Positions 36,200 through 46,440 of a DNA stretch of 64,000 nt are shown here, piece after piece (the stretch's first letter is position 1; each line of letters begins with the position of its first letter). The stretch comes from Lamellibrachia columna. Its lineage: Eukaryota > Annelida > Polychaeta > Sabellida > Siboglinidae. Position numbers and translations under genes: made by a program. A model generated the notes under the pieces. The model worked only from the letters and a program-made list of their open reading frames with translations, was not told the origin of the DNA and searched no databases. The DNA lies in the NCBI GenBank assembly GCA_963662155.1, contig OY759261.1, positions 9,442,479 to 9,506,478 of the forward strand. The letters run 5' to 3'.

Positions 36200-36560
36200 A
36201 TAGAGCGGCAGACAACTTTATACATCACTTTCGTCGACTTTGAAAAGGCCTTTGATTACATGTACCGAATGAGCTTTTGGAAAATTATTGAGAGCTACGT
36301 AATCTCAAATAAGATAAATCAAATGATTCAGCTCTTAAACGCGTATACAGATTGTGAATGGCTGGATGAAGTCACTACAAGAAAATGTAGCAGGATTGGT
36401 CGAGAGAAAGACAAACTGGTGAAAAACTGTAGCACTGGGGTGGAAAACATGGACTGAATCCAAACAGATGGACAAAGATGGAACGAACTGGAGAAGGATC
36501 ACTGCAGCTTGATGGATCTATCTACACGAAAAGGATATGTAAGGTAACGTAATGGAGTTG
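36200..36560 (+). mobile_element. LINE reverse-transcriptase relic in PON copy B intron
   Basis: The + strand reads I-T-F-V-D-F-E-K-A-F-D-Y and W-K-I-I-E-S-Y, the first conserved block of the polymerase, then jumps to a C-terminal tail (W-N-E-L-E-K-D-H). It lies antisense to the PON gene between exons 6 and 7 and matches 10050-10430 in block A. Confidence 0.7.
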
Positions 36561-39500
36561 TTTAACCCACATTGTTGTGATAAATTCAACATTTATAAAA
36601 AGTCCCATGAAACAAGTAATGGTAAATCACAATGGCAGTGGTTGTTGTATAAACTAGTCCGTTTAATACATGTACAAAAAGAACCGGGATACGTTTGGGA
36701 ATGATTGACGACAATCGTGAAACTTTTGAGAATAGTTGACAGGTAATGTGTTAAAAATAAGGCTGTGATTTGTTCTAACATTATCAAGGGTTAAAAGTAA
36801 TAGTAAATGTCACAGTCAACCGTCGCGTTTATGGCATACACACCTTATCACAAGCCTTACCTGCGTCAATGTCAAACTGTTGTCCGATTCCCTGATGTAA
36901 ACACTCAAACGTTTCCCTCATAACTCCGACATGTACACGTACCTGTAACATGTGGCACGAAACTTAATATATCACTTCTCAGTAGACATTTAAGTAAATA
37001 GAGAACTTGTTTAATATGCTTATTTGCGTCAATTCTACATTCACAGGCGGCCGGCGACTAGCAACACGAAACACCAGCAGTGAATGCAGCTAACTAGCTC
37101 TGTCATTACCATAACATGACAGTTGCGGATGGACGAAGGGGTCTGGTCTTCGTTTTTGCAAAATACTTATTGTTGCAATTACTATATGGAAACTACACTG
37201 ACTACATTTCAAATTGTTTTCATCAAATGACACATACCAAGATGTGTTGTACAATTCGTCGGTATTGGGAGAACGATATATTTACCCGTTACATTTGGAG
37301 GTGGAAGATGGTGGCGGGCGCCGCCCACACATACTTGGAGAGTCGACAGGTTTGGCATTTCCAGGCCATTTGTAATGTAATTAATGTCATTAAAAAAACG
37401 CATTCCAGGAAGCAACAGTTTTAATTTTGGTTTAGGCATTTATAAAAATTAGTAAGCATAACCAGTTACAACAACAATAAAGAATATCACGCCAGTAGTT
37501 TACTTGGAAAACATTGTTGAAAACACAGAATCTAAATTTTATTTGCAGCTTCAAAATGTTCGATAGACCTACGTCGCAAGTGTCGAAGTCTAGAAAAATT
37601 CGCTCGCCAAGTTTTGTGTATTCCGACATCATTTAGTATGTCACTATGTCATCAGACTTTCGTAGAATTGCGCATGCTCATATCGGTTGCGCTGGTTAAC
37701 AAGTCAACCCTTTGTCGACCGGAGAATTGACCGGAATCTTCTAATTTTAGAACATATTCGAATCAAGTGAAAACATAACTTTTGTTTCGCACTACTCATG
37801 GGGAATTTCGGTCAGACAACAACACTTCGGACACCTACTTGCCATCCGGGGTTCAGTTTATGCTAATCGGAGAGTTACGTCCTGCTAGGAGAATGTGCCC
37901 CCTGGTGCCATCGTAGAAGCCGACATTGCCAAGACTGAGACGACGATTTAACTCCTCTTTAAAATCGAACTTGTAGTAGTTGTTGAAGTAGAAACTGTCT
38001 TCTCCCGTCGCCAATATGTCATTGGGGCTGATGGGGTACATGAAAACAGCGATGACGTCGAAATATCATTATTTTTTGTTTAACTTCGAAGAGTACCCAT
38101 ATATACAGTGTCTACAGTTTATGAAGGCTCGTGTTGGAAGAGTCCGAGTGAAAAACGACATTGTAGTTATCAATACGGAAATTGTTCAGAATATTTTAAA
38201 ATATGAATTTACGACATTAATCAGCAATCGATTTTAGTCCGTTTATAGCACGTAGATGTTTACAAATCTGTTGAAAGAATAACTAATTACGGAGTGTTTA
38301 CTAGGCTTTGGTCAATAGTGACTAACGACATGGATTTTTAGAAACACTGACTGCGTGAATGTCGGGTCACGGTATGTTCGCACGTGGTACAACTTTCGTC
38401 TCTTCTCGTCGTAGCGAAACTTCTCCACCGTATCTTTTCCGTCCCCGCGAATGTTGACAACGAATATGTAGATCACTTCTGAAAAACATGAAATAGAATG
38501 CGTCATATCCAATATCTCAAAACGTGAACATACAACCCTTTAAGAAATAAACAAATCATCATCTGAATAGGTTTTATATTCGGATATACGGCGCAGTACA
38601 AATACTAGTTATTATTATTATAGTTATAGTTATGTATATTATATCAGCCTAATACATATATTTTACTTGAAAAACGATGGATTGTTAAAGGTGACATATG
38701 GCAGTTCCGAAGAAAACGTCCTATGTTGTCTGAGCTCAGGTTCCTGAGGATATAGGCGACATAGAAGTCAATTATTATTATTATAAAGTCTTACTGAAGT
38801 TGTAGTCTCTCCAAATGCTTATACCCTTAGGAGAGAACGTGGATCTGTCGAGGTCGCCTACGATGTCGAGCGCGTGGGCCCCATGTGTGGGCTTCTTGAA
38901 GTCAAACAGCAATATATCGCCCCGACTCTGTGCATCAAAGGTTAAACACAACATTCTGTCGATATGGCTCTCCACTACGCCCACAACGTGTTTTAAACTA
39001 TCTTCGTCATCATTATCTAAGTTGTCGACGATTGTATTGACACTGAAGGCGGTTATTGTCGTCGTCGTTGTTGACTTATGTAGTAGCATCATATTATTAA
39101 TAACCAACACAAACGGCAACCATAACTTACCGATGTGATGAACGCCAGTCCATTCGGTAGCATCTGGATGTCCAAAGAGCCTTTATCTAGCAGACACGGA
39201 CACACATTATGCCGAAGCTGTACTAGGTTTGATACCGCGCATACAACCATAAAATAACAAACTACATAATATATCTCTGTTGTTTGGAGATACTGGGCGA
39301 CATAAGGTAGACAGTGTTAACTGTCAACCGAGGTTATAACTTGAATATGTTGCAGACTCTTTCATAATATTATATTTGAAAGCCAAATTAATAATCCCAA
39401 CAAGCCGCTCGTGTAATCTTACTTACTAATTTTATTATGTAGGTTTACATGATATGTGTAAATAACAAGTGTCGTTGTATATACCTATATCAATACGCAC

Positions 39501-39949
39501 GCCCGCACACTCGCAGGGTCGCACGCATATAAGCATTCATCAACACCTACCGATACCTGGAACCAGCTTACACCTTCCTGGCTGGTGGTTGCATACCGTC
39601 TTGTGGAAAGGAAACGTCCATCTGAAAAAGTAAACTCGTAAACGTAATCTATACAACATGAAGATTCGACACATGTATGGTGCTATTGCTTGGCTGGCTT
39701 CAGCTCAGTTGTTTTCAATTTATAACATATTTAATGACGCGCCTAGTCTGCCATCAAGGCACTAGGCTGATTATATAAGTAATATCGGAGCAACAAGGGT
39801 TCGTAGAGAGGCAGTGCGCATGACCCACTGAAGCTCTGGAGCTACACCAACCCATATCTTAGGGCAAATAGCAGTCACTATATTTTGATCTTAAGCTTAA
39901 CAAAACTTATTTGGAATTGACCCACTCTTCCAAACACACAATGCAATGT

Positions 39950-40745
39950 GTGAGATTATCGACCGTCTTGGCTTATCCTTGCTGAAAACGTGCACTGAAA
40001 TCAAATGACGCTTCTATCATATAAAATAATAAAGAGGCAACACTGACACATTCGGCTGGTCTCTTCTGCTTACTATGGTTGGAGACATTTCAACTAATAC
40101 TCTTGAAAATGTGGTACAATTTCCAACTGCCAATTTCCTTACTGAACCACCCGAAGTATACGAGGCCGAAAACGCCATCGAATCACGTAAGAACAGTGAA
40201 AACTGCATGAATCACAGCACAACTTGACAGATTCAGTCTGGAATGTTACACGCGTCCCACAAGAGTTGACATTTGCAAAATTCATAACAATGTTTAATCA
40301 AGGAGATGGGTCAGTGTATGGGAATGGCATAGGTAAATAAGTCATCTTAGTAGCTGGCAACGTATTGGGAAGCGTGTTCTTCAATCGTCTAACGGTACGT
40401 ATTACAAAGTTTATTAGTGAAACTCAAAATGCTTTTAGATTTGGAACGCGCCCGGTGGAAATAACTGTGTAGTTTCCCTTGCGTCAAATCCAAGATAAAA
40501 GTATCGAACAAAACCGTCTACGTAGTCGTCATTGACTTATACAAAAACGTTGGACTCCGCGGGACGCCAAGTACTATAAGCATTGCTTCGGAAATATACC
40601 CTAAAATAGTTGTAGAAATTATCGAGACACTGCAGTTAGGGATGATGGAATTGGAGAAGCGCAAAAGCAAGGCATCATCAACTTTTGGTCGGCTGCACAA
40701 GTATTTGTGGATGAGATTCACCATGTGGCAATAACTTGTAATATG
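39950..40745 (+). mobile_element. LINE-A linker and reverse transcriptase, internally deleted (block B)
   Basis: Longest LINE-A copy. The + strand has pre-RT linker (39950-40200), F-N-Q-G-D-G-S-V-Y-G-N, then I-S-E-T-Q-N-A-F-R-F-G-T-R-P (the Q-x-G-F-R block), L-R-Q-I-Q-D-K-S-I-E-Q-N-R and V-V-V-I-D-L-Y-K (the first catalytic Asp region). After I-E-T-L-Q-L-G-M-M-E-L-E-K-R it continues straight into K-S-K-A-S-S-T-F-G-R-L-H-K, skipping the YADD-containing half of the polymerase. The same skip is visible at 42600, 58290 (inverted) and 62090 (inverted). Confidence 0.7.
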
Positions 40746-41169
40746 TGATGCTGGCATGTAATTGAACTTTGAAACTAACACGTACACATCTAGAAGAATC
40801 AACTAAAACAATATGACGTATCGTGAAGGACTTACGCAGATAGGTTGCACCGCAAAGTCGAGTACTACAGCATGTTGAAGACAGACCTCGGAATATAGTT
40901 ATTTCTTTTTATTTTCAGGAAAAAAAATTAATTTAAACATTTTATTTCTTTGTTCAATTAGTTATTATTGAGTAGCGACCAAAGCTGAGAAATGGCTACT
41001 TGTCTTTCTGGCCTTTCATAAAACACACAACTCTAATAACCATAACATTATCATATTTGTTTTCCATATATATTTTTCGCTGTCTATTCAAGACTTGACG
41101 TTAACATAAATTATATTTTAGTGGTAAGCCAGACAACAATATCCTAATACCAAATTGTTATGGCATTAA

Positions 41170-41960
41170 CAAGGTTTAACAAGATTGTCATCCATAACTA
41201 GATGTAATCCGCCCTCCTGAGATAAGATTCAATTTTGTTTTTAATCATATTCACGCTGCTAGCAGTTACACAATTTGTAGATAAGTTTTTTAATTCATTA
41301 ATGGTCCTCTGTATGAACGAGTACTTCCTGATATCCAATCTACGCTGATCCTTTATTAATATTAACTGATGATCTGATGAGGCCTAACTATTGCCTTATA
41401 CACAGGTATAATACAATTGTTATCCTTGTATGTTATATTTATCCTAATCAATCCAAGCATTTGATTTCCATTTCAGACTGCAGTGCCACACTGCTTTGAA
41501 ACTTTCATATCAGCACTTTTGTTTTACAATATAACCTAACAAAATATCACATATTATTGTTTACATCCAAGTTCCCGTGTCCTGTATGCAAGAATTTACA
41601 TTTCCCAAAATTAAATAACATCTGCCAATTCCCAGACCATTTAACTGATATGTTTAGATGGTTTTGTAAATGTTGTTTGTCACCATCAGTGTTAATTATT
41701 CTAAACACATTTTTGTCTTCCGCACATTTCAGTACGTTGCTTGTTATATTATCGTCAGAGTCATTACTGTATATTAAGAATAATTAAGGTCATAATACTG
41801 ATCCTAGTGGTATTACACTCAAAACTGATTTCCAATTTGAAACCTCCCCATCTACTACAACAAGCGGTTTTCTGTCAGTCAGCCACTGTTCTGTCAAGTC
41901 GATTATGCCGTCCCCGATACAGTGGGCTTTTAATTTATTTAAGTAGGAATACTACTATAC
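41170..41960 (-). mobile_element. LINE-B reverse transcriptase, 3' half
   Basis: The - strand contains W-L-T-D-R-K-P-L-V-V-V-D-G, S-V-L-S-V-I-P-L-G-S-V-L, L-I-Y-S-N-D and then L-K-C-A-E-D-K-N-V-F where the catalytic F-A-D-D would be. So the second catalytic pair is Glu-Asp with other substitutions. The tail includes Y-S-F-I-Q-R-T-I-N-E-L. It is a Jockey/CR1-type element, broken by several stops. Confidence 0.75.
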
Positions 41961-42209
41961 CTATTGGTGATCCCTCGTCTATCTACTTAGTGATTTCTTT
42001 CAAACGCACACGCATACATGATTACGTACGTGATTATGTACTCACAATCGAGCCAAACTCTACAAACCTCGAAATAAACCAAGGTTTTCTCATGTATCGT
42101 CATGGATGACGTTACATTTTCTTTCGTTCAGTTACTTCTGAATGATATACATACGTATTAATTTAAATTTGCGATATATGGATAGTGGATTGTTGAGGAA
42201 TAATTTAAC

Positions 42210-42900
42210 ATCTCGACAGTGTAAGTCTGGAACGTTGCACGCGTCACACAAGAGTGGATATTTGCAAAACTTATCACACTGAGTAAGAAAGAGTCGATCA
42301 GTGCATGGGAATAACATATGAAAACCACTTCCCTTAATAGCAGACAAAGTATTCGTAAGAGTGTTCCTCGGTCGCAAACATAATAAATGAAAGTGCTATT
42401 AGATATGGAAGGCGCAACGTGGAAATAACTATTTTTTGTCCCTTCAAATTCAAGAATAAGGGTACCGAAACAAACCGTCTACCTAGTTGACATTGACTCT
42501 CACAAAAAACGTTCGACGCCATAGAACGAAAAGGACTGTGGGCATTGCTGCAGAAATATGCCCTACACTATTTGTAGTAATGATCGAGGCTTTGCAGTCA
42601 GGTATGATGGGATTGGAGAAGCGCATAAGCAACGCATCATCAACTTTATGATCGGCTGCGCAAGCCTTTGTTGATGAGATTCACCATGTGACAATCAAAG
42701 TGAAATGCCTGGTCCATAGATAAACATTAATTTCCATGCTGCAATATGGAGCTGAAGCAGATATACTGCAACGAAAGCATGTTAAGAAACGGCATGCCTT
42801 GCAGGTGATACATGAGTACAACATGGAATACTCGCATATCCAAAAAGATCACACTCAAATGAGCAAACACCTCGAGCAAGATATTATTATGTGTTAAAAA
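42210..42900 (+). mobile_element. LINE-A fragment with internal deletion (second copy in block B)
   Basis: Shares V-W-N-V-A-R-V-T, V-Y-L-V-D-I-D-S-H-K and the deletion join G-M-M-G-L-E-K-R / I-S-N-A-S-S-T with 40640. It then extends into L-Q-Y-G-A-E-A and Q-R-K-H-V-K-K-R-H-A-L, the thumb/connection part of LINE polymerases. Many frame changes. Confidence 0.6.
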
Positions 42901-43399
42901 AGGTGGCTCGAACAGATGACAATATACTACCTAAGGAAATGTTGTACTTCCAACTGTCTAAAGTTGCTAGAAGGTCAAGGTCGCCTCACACGGATATTCC
43001 AATATGTTTTAATGCAAACATTGACTAAAATCAGCATAAACTTCAGGTATTGATTCATTCTTGCCGAAAAAACCTAAATGTTATCCTTGCCACGTGAACC
43101 AAGTGAGTACTAATAGTTGCAACCGAGACTGACAGCGAGATAGATGGTAATGTGCCGATTCAAGTGTAGACATCAGTATATACAACAATGGAATGATCAC
43201 CGCTATGTTGTAAAATAATACATTATACTGTTAACTGTAGTGTAGAGAATACATCTGGTAAAGTATTAAGATATACATTTAATTAAATAACTATAAGTAT
43301 ATCACTTATTAATGTACAATGCCGGCATGTAAGTAAACTTAGACATTAGCACGAGCACAAACTAGGAAACATCAGCTAAGACAAAACATCGTCTTGTGA

Positions 43400-43810
43400 A
43401 ATACCTACGCTGACTGGCTGCGCAAGAGTGTTATGCAGCCAACGGTACATATAATGACAATGTGTTGCAACATGATTACATCGGCTGGCGATCTTGAAAC
43501 AGAGGCCCTAGCGGACGACAGCAACGACGAATGCGACAGTAGGTTGAAGACATAACTCTGATTGATGTGGACGCTAGCTTTTATCGCATCGAGTGTCTGA
43601 CAAATAAAGTCGACCGCGAAGCCTGGTTGTATACAGACGCAGTCGGTTGCTGATGTAGGTAAATGATCTCAAATGTATGTCACGCCTATTCAACACATTA
43701 GTTCAGCAGTGAAAACAAACATCGGTTTTGTGTGCCTGTGCAGCTTTTTCTCTGTATGTGTGAAACACAACTGTCACGTTGGGTGAAAAATGGGCAATCT
43801 GTCTAATTAA
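43400..43810 (+). mobile_element. SGNH-associated repeat fragment (block B)
   Basis: Contains GTGTTATGCAGCCAACGGTA, CATGATTACATCGGC and AAGTCGACCGCGAAGCCTGG, all shared with 15500-15700 and 52560-52740. The SGNH HLN segment itself is deleted here. Confidence 0.6.
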
Positions 43811-43999
43811 TTTTCATTGACTATGACAGGACAACAACAACGCCTACAACACAGTGTGCACAGCCAAGAAGTACATCACAATAACATTGAATGTACATGC
43901 TGGTATGTGTCACTAGTTTGCATAAATAACGTTAGCATTCAAGACTGGTTTGCACGATTAACTGACAAAAAAATTTTGCTGCTCAATGAGATTGTTTCG

Positions 44000-44224
44000 T
44001 ATGAAATGCAAGGGAAAAAGATCCATCAATACAAATTACACAAGCAGAGTACACGCGATACTGTTTACAATGCAATATACACAAAAGCGGAGGGGGGTAG
44101 TAATCCAAATGTACAATTGCAAACTCACAAAAAACTGTTTACACCAGACATTCGGACCAAACCTGTTGCTGTAGATTAGGCTCCAGCATATTAAATGTAT
44201 GGGATCAAGATCCATGATTGCGCA
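44000..44224. repeat. Dispersed repeat R3, left part
   Basis: The R3 copy that was split by the RTE-type LINE; it resumes after 45470. The intact relative near 14640 shows the pre-insertion order. Confidence 0.65.
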
Positions 44225-44234
44225 AGCATAGTAT
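44225..44234. repeat. Target-site duplication, left
   Basis: AGCATAGTAT, repeated exactly at 45461-45470 on the other side of the LINE. Confidence 0.85.
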
Positions 44235-45460
44235 CACCTTGTCGTGTCCGACCCCTGGCGACAGCCGCGGTAGCTCCTCTCCATTCCACTCGCTCTCTGG
44301 CGTCCCGTCTCATAATGTTAATATAGGGTCCCTTTACGTCTTTGATAGTGTCTAGCCATTTTGTTCTTGGTCTCCCTCGCCTTCTTTTACCTCTCATTCC
44401 CCCAAGCATCACATCATTCTCCATTACACGTTCTTTTCTCACCACATGTCCAAAATAGCTTAATGCCGCCTTTATCACCCTTGATTCCAGAGTCCATTTT
44501 GGTTTGACGTTTTCGAGCACCCATACGTTTGTTTTTCTCTCCATCCATGACACTCTCATCACTCGTCTCCAGCACCACAGCTCAAATGCGTCAATTTTAT
44601 TCCTCTCGGTTTTTCTCATCGTCCAAGTCTCCGCTCCATACAATACAATTGGGAATACCAAGGCCTTCACCAGTTTCACTTTAGTCTGAAGCGTAATCCT
44701 TCTGTCTTTCCATACTGTTGTTAGTCCTCCCATTGCGGTTTTGCTCAATGCAATTCTTCTGCGTATCTCTTTGTCGCATAGTCCATCTTTGGTGATCAAT
44801 GCTCCTAGAAATACAAAGTTCGTTATCACCTCCACGGTTTTTCCGTCCACTGACACCTCTCCAATATCTCCAGTAGTCAAGACCTTCGTCTTTAAAACAT
44901 TCAGATATAGGCCTGCTTTCTCGCTTGTTTTCCTTACTCGTTCCATGATTTCTGTCACGTCCTCCTTTGTTCCTGCGATTAGAGTTGTGTCGTCTGCGTA
45001 TCTCAGATTCGTTATCACCCTTCCTCCTATGCCGACCCCGCCCTCCCATTTGTCCAAGGCATCTCTCATTATATTCTCTGCGTATATGTTGAATAGCAAA
45101 GGAGACAGGATGCAGCCCTGTCTCACACCTTTCCCAATATCGAAGTGTTCCGTCTCTCCGAACTCAGTTCTGACTGTCGTTTTCTGGTTTGCATACAGGT
45201 TTCTCAGTAGCACTACTAAATGTATAGGTACCCCCATGTCCTTCAGGATGATCCACATTATCTCATGGTCTACACAGTCGAAAGCCTTCTCGTAGTCTAT
45301 GAAGCACATATACAGGTCTCGCTGATGTTCTCTGGCTCTTTCCATCATCCATCTCAGATTTGAAATGTGGTCCCTCGTTCCTCTTCCTCTTCTGAAACCA
45401 GCTTGCTCGATCGGAAGTTCTAGTATCAGGAACACCTCCAACCTCATCGATACTATCAAC
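44235..45460 (-). mobile_element. RTE-type LINE, 5'-truncated, open reading frame intact
   Basis: The - strand is one open frame of over 400 codons: E-Q-A-G-F-R-R-G-R-G-T, F-I-D-Y-E-K-A-F-D (first catalytic Asp), G-V-R-Q-G-C-I-L-S-P-L-L-F, L-R-Y-A-D-D-T-T-L-I-A-G (catalytic Asp pair), V-F-L-G-A-L-I-T-K-D-G, L-Y-G-A-E-T-W-T, F-G-H-V-V-R and G-R-P-R-T-K-W. The endonuclease half is missing through ordinary 5' truncation. A perfect 10-bp target-site duplication flanks it, and it split an R3 repeat. Its own stop codon seems absent: the frame runs through the flanking duplication and ends about 11 residues into host DNA. Freshness of frame and duplication mark it as the youngest clear insertion here. 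Confidence 0.92.
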
Positions 45461-45470
45461 AGCATAGTAT
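45461..45470. repeat. Target-site duplication, right
   Basis: AGCATAGTAT; host R3 sequence continues with TAGCGATG, as in TCAGCGATACC near 14690. Confidence 0.85.
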
Positions 45471-46234
45471 TAGCGATGTGAATTCTACCTCAATATACAA
45501 AAGAGTAGGAAAGTAATCCCCCTTAACCTTTATAATCGTGCAAACACATTACTTGTAAACAAGTCTGACGGAAAAAAAACTGTAGCTGAGTAGCTGTTAG
45601 ATACAGATTTAGCGTTTTAACTCACGGGAAAAAGATCCATTAGAATAGACTGCACAATTATAGTACTAGACAGACTATGTCCAATGAAAAAAAAAAAGCG
45701 GGTAATCTAATAGTAACCGTTGGTACATTTTCCATGTCACTCCACACAACATTTGGCGTAGTTAACTCCCTAGAGATGCTGTTCAACCACTCTTGATACA
45801 ATATTGATATATAAATCACATAATATTGCAATGCAAATAGAATTTGTGGAACCACACAGGTTTGCTGATATATTGGGATTGCTGAAATAAAAATTATCTC
45901 GAAGTCAGGAAAAAAAATTAGATGGTGAGCAATTGATACAACGCCTGTTCCATTTTTTTGCACGCACACCACTGGCCAATAGGATGCTCTGCATACATCA
46001 AACGTATTGATACTTGTTCACTCCACGGATATCAGATTTTTTTTCAGCTCCCTTTTCAATATTCTGTAGTGTTCTAAATAAACAAGGTTGACATTTTTAT
46101 TTACACATTTGGAGTTGGATCCGTATATTGGTGGGGATGCTTTTGTTGGGAGAGCAAATGAGCTGATGAAAGCTGATGGCCCGACAAATCTAGCCCACGA
46201 AAAATCTGCAGTCACCCAAAGAAAAATCGGAACT
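45471..46234. other. R3 remainder and mosaic, no gene
   Basis: R3 sequence to about 45720, AT-rich linker, then a short SGNH-type piece (46110-46215, reading G-G-D-A-F-V-G-R-A). Confidence 0.5.
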
Positions 46235-46440
46235 ATTAGTTTCCACTTGACATAGCAAGTACTTGCAGAGAGTGTCTTTGATTAATGAATATGTAATTAA
46301 ATGTTAATTAACAATTTAATATGACGTAGATACTCCATGCCCAAGCAATTTTACGTTGATAGTTACACTATCGTTCAGCCAGTCATGTGCGCACGTGTAT
46401 AATAACGACATGTGTGAAACATAACGAGGCTGCCGAGTTT
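46235..46440. repeat. Dispersed repeat R2, truncated
   Basis: From TTAGTTTCCACTTGACATAG to ATAACGACATGTGTG, joined directly to the CR1/L2-like LINE sequence on its right. The same junction type is seen at 53330. Confidence 0.65.

Larger units (their letters stand above)
34586..39659 (-). pseudogene. Paraoxonase-like gene, copy B (all eight exons, two nonsense codons)
   Basis: Exons on the - strand: 39551-39659 (candidate ATG 39659), 39131-39186, 38795-38927, 38352-38478, 37839-38027, 36861-36942, 35391-35528 and 34586-34753 (TAG stop). All have GT/AG borders and phases 1,0,1,2,2,0,0. The joined length is 334 codons with stop, close to the ~355 of vertebrate PONs. Motifs include L-P-N-G-L-A-F-I, P-N-D-I-L-A-T-G, Y-V-Y-M-S-E-L, S-G-H-L-W-V-A-G-H-P and L-V-G-S-V-F. 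In-frame TGA codons fall in exon 5 (just after S-I-N) and exon 6 (after S-E-L). Against PON1: Glu53 is Leu, His115 Lys, His134 Ile, Asn224 Ile and Asp269 Gly, while Asp54, Asn168, Asp169 and Asn270 remain. The protein would lack calcium-dependent catalysis even without the stops. An old LINE relic lies in the exon 6-7 intron and a CA/ACGC tract in the last intron. Confidence 0.85.

Noticed and set aside
36861..38027. TGA codons of PON copy B read as selenocysteine
   Set aside because: Homologs have ordinary non-Cys residues there, metal ligands are lost as well, and no SECIS-like element was noticed 3' of the gene.
38815..39138. + strand open frame of 107 codons
   Set aside because: Antisense shadow of PON exon 3 in copy B.
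44741..45295. + strand open frame of 184 codons
   Set aside because: Antisense shadow of the RTE-type LINE polymerase.
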